In this document: piece after piece, positions 40,701 to 48,200 of the stretch
How the letters are laid out: each line of letters starts with the position of its first letter
How positions within the stretch are numbered: position 1 is the first letter of the stretch
NCBI RefSeq assembly: GCF_016785095.1
Contig: NZ_JAEKJB010000006.1
Span: forward strand, 213,263-277,262
Reading direction: 5' to 3'
Source: Alloalcanivorax marinus
GTDB lineage: Bacteria; Pseudomonadota; Gammaproteobacteria; Pseudomonadales; Alcanivoracaceae
Length of the DNA: 64,000 nucleotides
Translations under genes and position numbers: made by a program
Notes under the pieces: generated by a model
The model's input: only the letters and a program-made list of their open reading frames with translations
Told to the model about the DNA's origin: nothing
Databases searched by the model: none

Positions 40701-41127
40701 GTATCAGAACCTCAACACCACCATGGTTCCCGTACCCTCTGGCCTGCAGATCATGAGGATGCGTTATCAGGAAGATGGTAACGGCCAGCGCAACCAACCC
40801 ATTGAAGCCTGGATCAAGGATGGCGCGGACGGTCCGGTTCTGAGTGCCGAGAATGTGGATCTCTATCTGGATGCGCCCTTCCTCGAACGCAACCTGTTCG
40901 GTTTGACGGTTTACCACAATATCTACAGCTACCCGGTTACCATGTCGCTGTCCGGGGATGTGAAGTTCCTCGACGACGGCCGCATGGTTGTTGAGCAATT
41001 CAACACCGAGGATGTACCGGTCGATGTGAAGTTCTTCGCCAACGTGGGGTTCCAGGCTGGTTTCCTGGACCTCTTGATCCCTCAGCGTGGTAGCTTCATC
41101 AGCTACGTATCAAGCCCGATCAAGTAA
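37741..41127 (+). CDS. giant Ig-like (SbsA/Big_5-type) lipoprotein 1
   Basis: A 1128-residue lipoprotein. Signal peptide with lipobox LLSAC (Cys near residue 21), then GGSGDSAGG linker. At least three SbsA-type Ig-like domains are seen: PVILRFSASVG (about residue 60), PIVLNFDEPLAPRSVAG with LTD-LAGNAL near 505-585, and PVIVRFSKDIDPSSV near 680-760. A Cys-containing unit (YPGYPCVLDESTRDIANG) lies near 620. The last 300 residues contain LPNSAKIL, CPKEKFTYL, QIMRMRY and FLDDGRMVVEQ, which recur in its paralogue at 45261 and match no domain I know. It is the last gene of the FadL operon and is followed by a terminator. Likely surface or periplasmic binding or scaffold protein. Confidence 0.83.
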   Translation: MTIRILNSAAVALSTAVLLSACGGSGDSAGGRAADPATQSQGLVYAYPGDGQSEVSTAAPVILRFSASVGVADAAAAIRLYEGDADGREMTPNFEEVQGESGNVMIVPEDDDPFKPNQQYTLVIDGLTLANGGAVADRTLRFSTRALHQGPKELVVTDMDNFEVIRAFPNFDNLSVPAAQQGFAAMDFSSFRLQMSQPVDRDTAVYGESVTLTHGADDEQVPATLLVDGRYLTIDPEPEYLDPTQTYTLTLGADLASIYGVNFDEQRLRFKPQDTSPRGEPTRLVQRLTVGGQSRLTGRDVNQVPVNGTLLGEDANITQARAESVVAELADATRFAEITPIRLPKGTVLRGDEISPIMIGGEVAAGFGSGDVTMTLLSDATGYMMENRYSVGDESASRMIQLMMDVGIATEEARANGAFTQDLLHIELVGLADIDTDAGVLNVDAVSVVEPDILGQEFGYGLLSFQLQSYEDQGSAPTAQADTVGPTLQSWMPGDKTNLQKPGDPIVLNFDEPLAPRSVAGKVTLYKTDNSGVAEQPIDVMVDGASVVVRPREPLRLSEELNPIQYRIQVASGVTDLAGNALAVPLDETFELATRVEELIGGTDNFGEPVEMVEWSPVITSLYPGYPCVLDESTRDIANGLAGRCLGGFTGITAEQYPDLTLMPADIQPADDVLPISQLPANRPVIVRFSKDIDPSSVVYGSSFVVEELDDSGNVVGEVQGDITLGARDITFWPASPWQEGGYYQYTLGSNGDWSSSDAQCGDEAICGVDGLPLQTRQLAQVEIERAFSPMTRATYVTATTVTEADGGGEDLTQIFQGASETHNVLQSLVNLPTADVNANFEHEMNHTVEETGPNATGFTPFEYAVQEPVPGDEPDPYTDPAIDPDGVRPLPNSAKILVRTPGGLPNGQAQPPFFTLNSGTVGCGFNYPAPADQTPDSVADPLVCPKEKFTYLTAALNAEVTDEFVEGQGLKVLIWPGRILTTSFRVYQNLNTTMVPVPSGLQIMRMRYQEDGNGQRNQPIEAWIKDGADGPVLSAENVDLYLDAPFLERNLFGLTVYHNIYSYPVTMSLSGDVKFLDDGRMVVEQFNTEDVPVDVKFFANVGFQAGFLDLLIPQRGSFISYVSSPIK

Positions 41128-41144
41128 TCCGGGCAAATAACCAG

Positions 41145-41180
41145 GGGCGGGCCTTCCTATGAAGGCCCGCCCTTTTTTTT
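41145..41180 (+). terminator. intrinsic terminator of the FadL-Ig operon
   Basis: GGGCGGGCCTTC-CTAT-GAAGGCCCGCCC followed by eight T residues: a 12-pair stem with a strong U tract, 17 bases after the stop of the Ig-like lipoprotein gene. Confidence 0.95.
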
Positions 41181-41212
41181 GAAGACAACGTAGGAAAATG
41201 GACCCATAAAAG

Positions 41213-41240
41213 AAGGCCGGGGCTGAATAGCCCCGGCCTT
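41213..41240 (-). terminator. terminator of the PraB-like gene
   Basis: AAGGCCGGGGCT-GAAT-AGCCCCGGCCTT, a perfect 12-pair stem. On the minus strand it is followed by CTTTTAT, enough for a terminator of the gene that ends at 41269. Confidence 0.8.
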
Positions 41241-41268
41241 GGTTCGGGTGAAGCTGTTTACCCGATGA

Positions 41269-41769
41269 TTACGGGTAGATGTTGATGTCGGTGCCCTGTA
41301 CTTCCAGGTCGCCGGTTACGGAGCAGATGCCGAAGCTGGCGTTGTTCAGAGCGAAGAAGGACGGATCGGCATCGGTCGGCGTACCGTTGGAGAAGCCGGC
41401 GGTGATGTTGCCGCTACAGGTAACCAGGCCACCGTAGATTTCAACTTCAACACCGTTGAGAGGCAGGGTGTAGTTGCTGGGGTCCGCGGTACCGGTCCAG
41501 GGGAAGCCCTGCAGCTCGATGTTGCCACACACGGCGGAAGCGCCGGAAACACTGCCGGTGGTGACGCTGACGTTACCAGAAGAATCCACGTCGCCGGTCA
41601 GGCTCAGGTTACAGGTGGCGGTCACGAAGCTCGCGGACAGCGTGGTCTGACCCTCGAAGGTGTAGGTCCCCGGATACTGCACGTCGATCGCGTGAGCGTT
41701 CACGGCACCCATCAGAGCCACGACACCGGCGGCACCAATCATTGCTTTTTTCATCATCTTGATAGACAT
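41269..41769 (-). CDS. PraB-like secreted protein
   Basis: A 166-residue exported protein with a clear signal peptide ending at NAHA-ID. The mature protein has four cysteines and a beta-rich pattern: TATCNLSLTGDVD, SAVCGNIELQGFPWTG, GGLVTCSGNITAGF and FGICSVTGDLEVQG. This order resembles the Pseudomonas proteins annotated as alkane oxidation activator PraA/PraB, one of which is a secreted protein known to aid growth on hexadecane. The match is from recalled family pattern, not an alignment. The ATG at 41769 has GAGG eight bases upstream. It has its own terminator and a long upstream region that holds a shared 13-base motif. Confidence 0.72.
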   Translation of the reverse strand: MSIKMMKKAMIGAAGVVALMGAVNAHAIDVQYPGTYTFEGQTTLSASFVTATCNLSLTGDVDSSGNVSVTTGSVSGASAVCGNIELQGFPWTGTADPSNYTLPLNGVEVEIYGGLVTCSGNITAGFSNGTPTDADPSFFALNNASFGICSVTGDLEVQGTDINIYP

Positions 41770-42246
41770 GAGAGTGTCCTCTTTTTTTCCGTTTGTAAGG
41801 ATGGTTGCCACGGCGTTTCTTTACTTCTTCCATGCTCGCCGTGACGTCGGCCCGTGAGTTGTTGTTATTGCCCCCCGAGCCGACAACTTCAAAGTTAGTG
41901 GAGGTGGAGTGAGAGGAAAATAGAAAACGCCGAAAAGGGGACGCTCGTTTCCACCGAAAATAAAAAAACAATGAATATCAGGAACTTGTGAACAAACATC
42001 CCGGTACAGGTGTAAACAAATTGAGTGGGATTCGTTTCGCTAAAAAAGGGGTTTTTGTGAACCGGGGCACCATTGCCGCATCGCTCACCAGTGATAAAAG
42101 CGGTAAAGGAAGAGAAAAATATCGACGTTTAAAGTGTCTGGTTGATCCGGGCGTTACCGTTGGTAACGCCGGTCATCGTGTGGAGGAGAGGGGAGGGGCA
42201 ACGCGGGAAACCAAAGGATCATAAGGTCAGAGAGAGAAACGGATGT
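41770..42246. promoter_or_regulatory. 477-base upstream region of the PraB-like gene
   Basis: AT-rich, with no supported gene (a 78-codon plus-strand frame has no ribosome site and no family features). It contains TGTGAACA at 41988-41995 and the 13-mer CAGGTGTAAACAA at 42007-42019. The same 13-mer lies in the LysR/FadL gap at 34054-34066 on the opposite strand. It could be a control site for the PraB-like gene, which starts at 41769. Confidence 0.4.
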
Positions 42247-42915
42247 TCACCTATTGGTCAATGAGTGAGCCGTTTTGAATTCCCGGTAAGCGTCCTGTAC
42301 GAAGCGCGGCGAGCCGGTCAGCAGGTTACGGTGTATCGCCTGATGAATGGCATCCAGATCGTCCGTGTCCAGGGCTTCCTTGATGTAGGCGCGGTAGGCG
42401 CGGGCGCGCTCTTCGATGGTGTCGCCCAGGCGAAGGTATTCCCGCGGGTCGTCGAGCCAGTAACGGTCGCTCTTGCCCAGGCGCATACGGTAGCTGCTGT
42501 GCCGGTAATGGAAGGCGGAGCTGGCCAGTTGTTCCATGGCCGGCAGGCGCTCGATATAGCACATGGTGGCGAGCAACCACTGGCCGGGCTCCACCGGGCT
42601 GGCACGGAAACCTTCCTCCCAGGGCGAACTGATCCGTCGCAGGCTTCGCTGGCGCAGGGTGGCACGGCAGGAAAGCGCCTTCACAAAGGAGGAGATGTGC
42701 CTGGCTTTCTGCCTGGGCCGTACCAGTAGATGAATCCGGTCCGGTAGAATGGTCCAGGCCATCAGATCCAGGTCGTAGCGTTGTTTCAGTTGCCGGATCT
42801 GGCTGTAACAGTGCCGGTAGTCGGCTTCGTTGAGAAAGACACGCTCGCCTTGACGGCTTTTGCGCATCAAATGGTGGGGATAGTCCTCGAGCAGCAAGCG
42901 CTCCGTGCTGGACAT
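42247..42915 (-). CDS. RAYT-like Y1 transposase with altered HUH motif (copy 1)
   Basis: A 222-residue Y1_Tnp-like protein: HHLMRKSRQGERVFLNEADY at the N-terminus, then AWTILPDRIHLLVRP, where HUH is expected but reads R-I-H, so the first metal-binding His is lost. The Tyr position is kept in MCYIERLP. Two further paralogues (53762-54451, 56068-56787) share the same pattern, including SSYRMRLGK. The ATG at 42915 has AAGGAGA upstream. It is probably impaired in, or changed from, normal strand cleavage. The protein seems maintained, because the frame is open and the sequence conserved between copies. Confidence 0.8.
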   Translation of the reverse strand: MSSTERLLLEDYPHHLMRKSRQGERVFLNEADYRHCYSQIRQLKQRYDLDLMAWTILPDRIHLLVRPRQKARHISSFVKALSCRATLRQRSLRRISSPWEEGFRASPVEPGQWLLATMCYIERLPAMEQLASSAFHYRHSSYRMRLGKSDRYWLDDPREYLRLGDTIEERARAYRAYIKEALDTDDLDAIHQAIHRNLLTGSPRFVQDAYREFKTAHSLTNR

Positions 42916-43704
42916 GATGACTCTCCTTCATCACGAAATTTTATCCGTGAGGTCACGAAAGCGAGATATCGCCAACTGCGCGTGATCGCCTCTTATTGTT
43001 CTATCGTGGCGGGCCGCCGCCGGCCCCGGTACGGGTACCGGCTAGCCGGGCGTGTCCGTCCGGCCGCCGCGCCGTGGCGGGGTGCCGGCGAGGTACAGCA
43101 GGGCAGCCCGGCGCCAAGGTGGCTGTGGCGTTTTGAAGGGAGTGCCGCCCGGAAGCCGGGAAGCGGAGAGGGTATTCGATCTGGGGATGGCCATGAGACC
43201 TCCTGACGTTCCGGGTCTGGCTTAACCGGGGGTAAAAAGGGGAGGCGGGGTGCGCTCCGTGCGACCCCGCCGCGGGGCTTTACCTAGCCACGGTTACCGG
43301 GAACGTTTCTCTTTTTTTCGAGTGACATGAGATTTCCTTATTCCTTTTGTATACGCCCGGCGGGTTTTTCTTCCATGCCCGTGGGCGCATGCCGCTTTTT
43401 TCTGGCGACCGATAAACCCTAGTCGAAAAGCGGAGCACCGGGAATCCAATTTTTTGAAAAGCTGGTTTGCAAATAAAGAAAACAAGGGGGTTTTGGGACT
43501 GGAATGCCTAGCAAATTCAATAAGTTACACGTCCCCTTTGCCGGGATGCCCGATGATGAACGGTATAAAATATCTGATAAACGGCATCCCGCTGTAGAGG
43601 CGGAGACAAAACCTTGTATCCTGTGCAGTTGTGCTGCCGTCCAGGCCGTGGTTAGCCTTTACTAACCGGCTCTCTGCGAATAAAACATTTATCGGCGTCC
43701 GGAA
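42916..43704. other. 789-base gap with repeat elements and no firm gene
   Basis: The part next to the transposase gene is very GC-rich with short palindromes. From about 43395 to 43590 it shares blocks with the region upstream of the second RAYT-like gene (54625-54815): AAACCCTAGTCGAAAA against AACCCTAATCCGAAA, GAAAAGCTGGTTTG against GAAAAGTGAGTTTG, and ATCTGATAAACGG in both. GTCCCCTTT lies at 43531-43539. A small hairpin (GGTTAG-CCTTTA-CTAACC) is at 43651-43668, before the DUF192 gene. Confidence 0.5.
43042..43194 (-). CDS. possible small gene, 50 codons
   Basis: An open frame of 50 codons with an ideal ribosome site (AGGAGG, four bases before the ATG at 43194). The product would start MAIPRSNTLSASRLPGGTPF and be rich in Pro, Arg and Gly, with no signal peptide or known domain. 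High GC makes chance open frames common here, so the ribosome site is the only positive evidence. It may be a remnant. Confidence 0.2.
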   Translation of the reverse strand: MAIPRSNTLSASRLPGGTPFKTPQPPWRRAALLYLAGTPPRRGGRTDTPG

Positions 43705-44199
43705 ATGACAGCAATGGAAATCCAAAAGGCGGTATCAAAGACTCTCGCGGCGGGCCTGGTATTTTGTTGCGCACCGCTGTTCGCCGCCCCGGCGGCCACG
43801 GAAACCCTGTGCGTGGCGCATATTAAACCACCTCTGCGGGTGGAAGTGGCGGCGACGCCGCAGGCTCGCCAACGGGGCTTGATGCAGCGCGAGTCCCTGG
43901 CCTCGGACAGGGGCATGCTGTTCCGCTTCGATCCTCCGGCCCGGGCGGAGCAGGGCTTTTATATGTACCGCACCCTGATCCCGCTCGACATCGCCTTCCT
44001 GGACGAGAGTGGGCGTATTCTGGCGCTGCGCACCATGACGCCCTGCGAGAGCCGGGACCCCCGCCGTTGCCGGGTTTATCGCCCGGGCACCGACTACGCC
44101 GCGGCACTCGAAGTCAACGCCGGGTTCTTCCGCCACCACCAGATCGCCGTGGGCGACCACATCCGGCCATCGGAACGGGGCCGCTGCACTCCGGAGTAA
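43705..44199 (+). CDS. DUF192 exported protein
   Basis: A 164-residue protein with a signal peptide ending near FAAPAA. The DUF192 core is clear: RGLMQRESLASDRGMLFRF, YMYRTLIPLDIAFLDESGRI and ALEVNAGFFRHHQIAVGD. Three Cys residues follow the core start (CVAHIK, PCESRDPRRC) and another is in the tail. DUF192 proteins are small periplasmic or secreted beta barrels of unknown biochemical role. The ATG at 43705 is used; 43714 is a second choice. It stands alone between repeat-rich stretches. Confidence 0.85.
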   Translation: MTAMEIQKAVSKTLAAGLVFCCAPLFAAPAATETLCVAHIKPPLRVEVAATPQARQRGLMQRESLASDRGMLFRFDPPARAEQGFYMYRTLIPLDIAFLDESGRILALRTMTPCESRDPRRCRVYRPGTDYAAALEVNAGFFRHHQIAVGDHIRPSERGRCTPE

Positions 44200-44322
44200 G
44201 ACTTCCCTCCGGCACCCCTTACAAATTCAATGTCCAATCGCTGACAGCCTTTTCCTCGATTCCCCACAGTCATCGGGGCCTCCCTGGTGTCACCCTGCAG
44301 TTTCAACACAAGGAGGTGACAG

Positions 44323-44804
44323 GTGGCGCAAGACGTGCCGGAGTCCAACACGGGCCAGCGCGTAGTGGACAAACTGGTGGAGGTGGCGCTGGTTGGGGGC
44401 GGCGCTACCGTGCCAAGTACCGCCTGATCCGGCTGCTCTATGGCCACGGTTGGGAAAAACACCGTATTATTCAACTATTACGCATCATCGATTGGCTCAT
44501 GGCGTTGCCACCACACCTGGAACAAAGCCTGCGGCATCGCCTCACCGTCATCGAAGGAGAAGGGCACATGCAATACGTGACAAGCTTTGAGCGTCTCGCC
44601 AAGGAAGAGGGCATGCAACAAGGCATGCAGCAAGGCATGCAACAAGGCCAGAGTAAACTGCTGCTGCTCCAGCTCACTCACCGCTTTGGCCCCCTGCCGG
44701 ATGATGTGCGCCAACGGGTGGAGCAGGCCACGGTCGAGGAAATCGATACCTGGGCGGGCCGGATTCTCGATGCCGGGTCGTTGGAGCAAGTGTTCGAGGG
44801 CTGA
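44323..44804 (+). pseudogene. Rpn-family nuclease/transposase remnant
   Basis: From about 44402 to the stop, the translation matches the C-terminal third of Rpn/PD-(D/E)XK transposases: YRLIRLLYGHGW, IDWLMALP, YVTSFERLAKEEG, then GMQQ repeats and the DUF4351-like tail (LTHRFGPLPDDVRQRV, DTWAGRILDAGSLEQVF). The catalytic N-terminal domain is missing. Upstream, an AGGAGG site and GTG at 44323 begin a different frame (VAQDVPESNTGQ) that stops after 34 codons, consistent with a deletion plus frameshift. The intact relative in this window is at 57129-58109. GCATGCAACAAG-like 12-base units repeat three times at 44611-44646. Confidence 0.75.
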
Positions 44805-45260
44805 GGAGGGCGGCTCCGGCGCTCTTGTTTCTATCGGTAACAAATGTAGATATAGGCCGCTTGGCGGTTATTCCGTCCCCTTTTACTGTTTTGTTCATTT
44901 GCCTTGACGGTTTTTTGATGAATACACAAAACGACCGTTATGAAGGGTGCTAACCCATTCAATAAGAAAGACTTTTTATTATCTCCGTCCCCTTTTAAAG
45001 GTTGTCCCTGAAAACCCAATTTAACGTCTCTCCTGCCTATACACCCCTCCTGCCCGCTGGCTATTCTCGAACAGTGAATGTGAACGTGTTTCCACTATGG
45101 GCGAAACGCCATGGGGGTGCATCGAACAACAACAACAACGCCAATCAAGGAATCGCTCGCCAGCAACCAGGGCGGGTGATGGCTATTTCCAGTCCGAAAA
45201 GCCGATATAAAAAAGACGTTGATAACAATGAGGTTAAGTATGAAACGTCGAGGAGCGACC
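44805..45260. other. 456-base gap with repeated GTCCCCTTTT motifs
   Basis: No gene is supported. AT-rich. GTCCCCTTTT occurs at 44875-44884 and again near 44987-44996, and ATTCAATAAG near 44957 also occurs at 43515. A CAACAACAACAA run lies near 45127. The promoter and a strong ribosome site (GAGGAG) for the second Ig-like lipoprotein lie at the right end. Confidence 0.5.
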
Positions 45261-48200
45261 ATGATAAGAAAGATAATGCCAGTGGCCCTGGCCTTGCCCA
45301 CGGCCGTCATGCTGGCCGCCTGCGGGGGGGGATCCAGCAGTCCTTCCGGTAGCGCCGGCGAAGCCGCGCAAAACGCATTGACCTATTCCTACCCGATTCA
45401 GGACCAGCATGAAGTGCCCACCCCCACGCCGGTGGTGCTGCGCTTCTCCCAGAGCATCGAGGGCCAGGGGCTTGAAAACGACGTGGTGCTGCGCCAGGGT
45501 GGCCAGGCCGTAGACACCGACAGCCGCCTGACCGCCGATGGCCGGTCGCTCATCCTCACCCCCACCGGCAAGCTGGATTACCACGCCGACTATGTGGTCG
45601 AGTTCCCCGACGACACCGACATCACCGGTGTGCAGGACATCCGCTTCAGCACCCGCGCCGCGGAAGAAGGCATCAAGGCCAACGTCATCACCGCCGACAC
45701 CATGGACGTGACGCGCGCCATGCCCAGCGGCGGCGAGCAGGACCCGATGATGGATTTCTCCACCATCCGCCTGCAGTTCACCCAGCCGCTGGAAGAGAAG
45801 ACCCTGGTCTACGGCCAGGGCGGTGACAGCACCGTGCGCCTGCTTGACCGCAACGGCGACCTGGTGCCGGCCTGGATGGTGGTGGACGGCCCTTACCTCA
45901 CCATCGATCCCAAGGAAGACCTCACCGCCGGGCAGTCCTACCGCCTCGCGTTCGAGGACGGCGCCATCGAGAGCATCTACGGCGAAAGCTTCGCCTTCCC
46001 CAACGGCAACCGCTTCCGCTTCAACCCGGCCAGCTCCCTGGCCGAAGGCACGAGCCCGGATCAGCGGCCGCTGCCGCTGGTGCAGCGCATCACCACCCCG
46101 GGCGATCAGGGCGCCGGCAACGGCCTGTCGCCGCTCACCGGCGAGGAAATCAACAAGATCCCGGTGAACGCCGTGCTCCTCGGCGATGCCGAGACCACCA
46201 ACATGGCCGCCACCCAGCAGGAAGGCGACCTGCTCGGCGACCTGGCGTTCCTGCCGGACTGGCCCACCGTCTCCCCGCTGCGCATCCGCCGGGGCACCCT
46301 GCTCACCGGCAGCAGCATCGACGTGAAAATCGGCGGTGAAGTGGACGCCGGCTTCGACAGCGGCGAAGTGCGCGTGCACTTCCTCTCCGACGCCAACGGC
46401 TACCTGATCCCCAACATCTACGATCCGGAAGGCCCGCGCATGGTGCGCCTGTTCATGGACGTGGCCATGAGCACCGAGGACGCCATCGCCAACGGCGGCG
46501 TCACCCAGAACATCACCCACCTGGAACTGGTCGGCACCGTCAGCACCGATACCGACGCCGGCGTCATCGACATCAACGCCGTGGGCGTGGTGGAACCGAT
46601 GATCCTGGGCCAGGAGCGCGGCTACGGCACCTTGAGCTTCCAGCTGCAGACCTACCGCGACCAGACCGAGCAACTGGTGGAAGACGTTCGTCAGCAGCAG
46701 AACGACACCACGCCGCCGACGCTGCAAAGCTGGATGGCGGACCAGACCTCGCCGGAGATGCCGGTGGATGAAAGCGGTGATGCGCTTTCCTGGTTCCAGG
46801 CTCCGAGCGAGCCCATCGTACTGAACTTTGATGAGCCGCTGAGTGCCGAGAGCCTGCGTGAGCCGGGTGCTTTGAGCATGACCCGGGACGGCGCCCCCGT
46901 GGAGATGACCTTTACGGTGGATGGTGCCGCCGTGGTGATTCAGCCGGAGGAAGAGCTGCGGTACACAGCTAAAGAAGACAATCCGGAATATCAGATTCAG
47001 CTCGGTAGCCAGATTACCGATCTGGCTGGTAACAACTTCGTGCCGGAAACCTTGACCTTTAAGCTGCCGGGCGAAGTGACAACTAGACGCGTTCATAATA
47101 ATCAGGGCGAATATCCCGAGCAGGAGGACGTGCAAACCAACTCGCCAATGGTTCTCAGCGCTTACCCGGGTTACCCCTGTGTCCTGGACTCTGCGGATCG
47201 GGATCTGGCCAATGGGTTTGTCGGCCGCTGCGCCGGAGGTCCCGGCGACTGGCCGAACGAGGAATACCCGGTGAATGCCTTAAAGCAGGACGACAATTTG
47301 CCGCTGATGACTCTTCCGGCGAATCGGCCGATTGTGCTGCAATTTACGAAGGCGATCGACCCCGCCAGCGTCTCGCTGGGCGGTAGCTTCAACGTAGTCC
47401 GTGTTGATGAAACTGGGCAGCCGATTGATGGAGAAACGGTTCCGGGGTCTCTAACAGTCGAAGGTCAACGTATTACCTTCGTGCCGGATGAACCCTGGAT
47501 GGATGGCCAATACTACAGCTATACGCTTGGCTCAAATAACAGAGCAGATAATCCTGCGGACGGCTTCGGGCAAAACCGGATTGATCAATTTATAGGTAGC
47601 AAGGAGGCGGTTTGTGACGGTAGCGAATCGATCTGCGGTAAGGACGGTCTCCCCCTACGCACTCAACCGCTAGGTATAACCAGGCGAGAACCGATTGAAG
47701 TCGATGACGGCGGCGGCTTGGTTAGACTGGTTGCCGATTCTAAGATAATGAACAGCTACTATGTGCCAAATGCTGGTGGCCCGGATATGGTCATCTTCTT
47801 CAAAGGGGCGAGTGCCAGTGACGATGTGTTGCAGACGCTACGCACGAGTCCCGATGTCGACACCAATGGGAATCTGATTCATGATGCGGAGAACATGGTT
47901 GGTAAGCTTAGTCCGGTAGTGCCCAGTACTGCTGATTTCTATGACACAGAAGGCCGCGTCGCCAGCAACGTTACGACTAGACCCGACGGCACATACCCCA
48001 CCGTAATGTACCCCTTCGAGGAAGCAGTACCGAACGTGCCTGACCCCAATGCGGACCCTGTTTATGACCCCGAAGGCGTTCAGGGTCTTCCTAACAGCGC
48101 TAAAATCCTTTCCTTGAATACTCGGGGAACCGAGCCGCCGGAGATACCCTGGTATGCGGAGGGGGCAAACCCCGCTGTAGATCTGTTCGGCTTCTATGGA

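Noticed and set aside
41988..42224. A 78-codon plus-strand frame upstream of the PraB-like gene
   Set aside because: No ribosome site, no family features and strongly basic composition. It lies in a region better read as regulatory.
44067..44322. Extending the Rpn remnant upstream to the 5' end of its open frame
   Set aside because: The extra part overlaps the DUF192 gene in another frame and has no similarity to the Rpn family.
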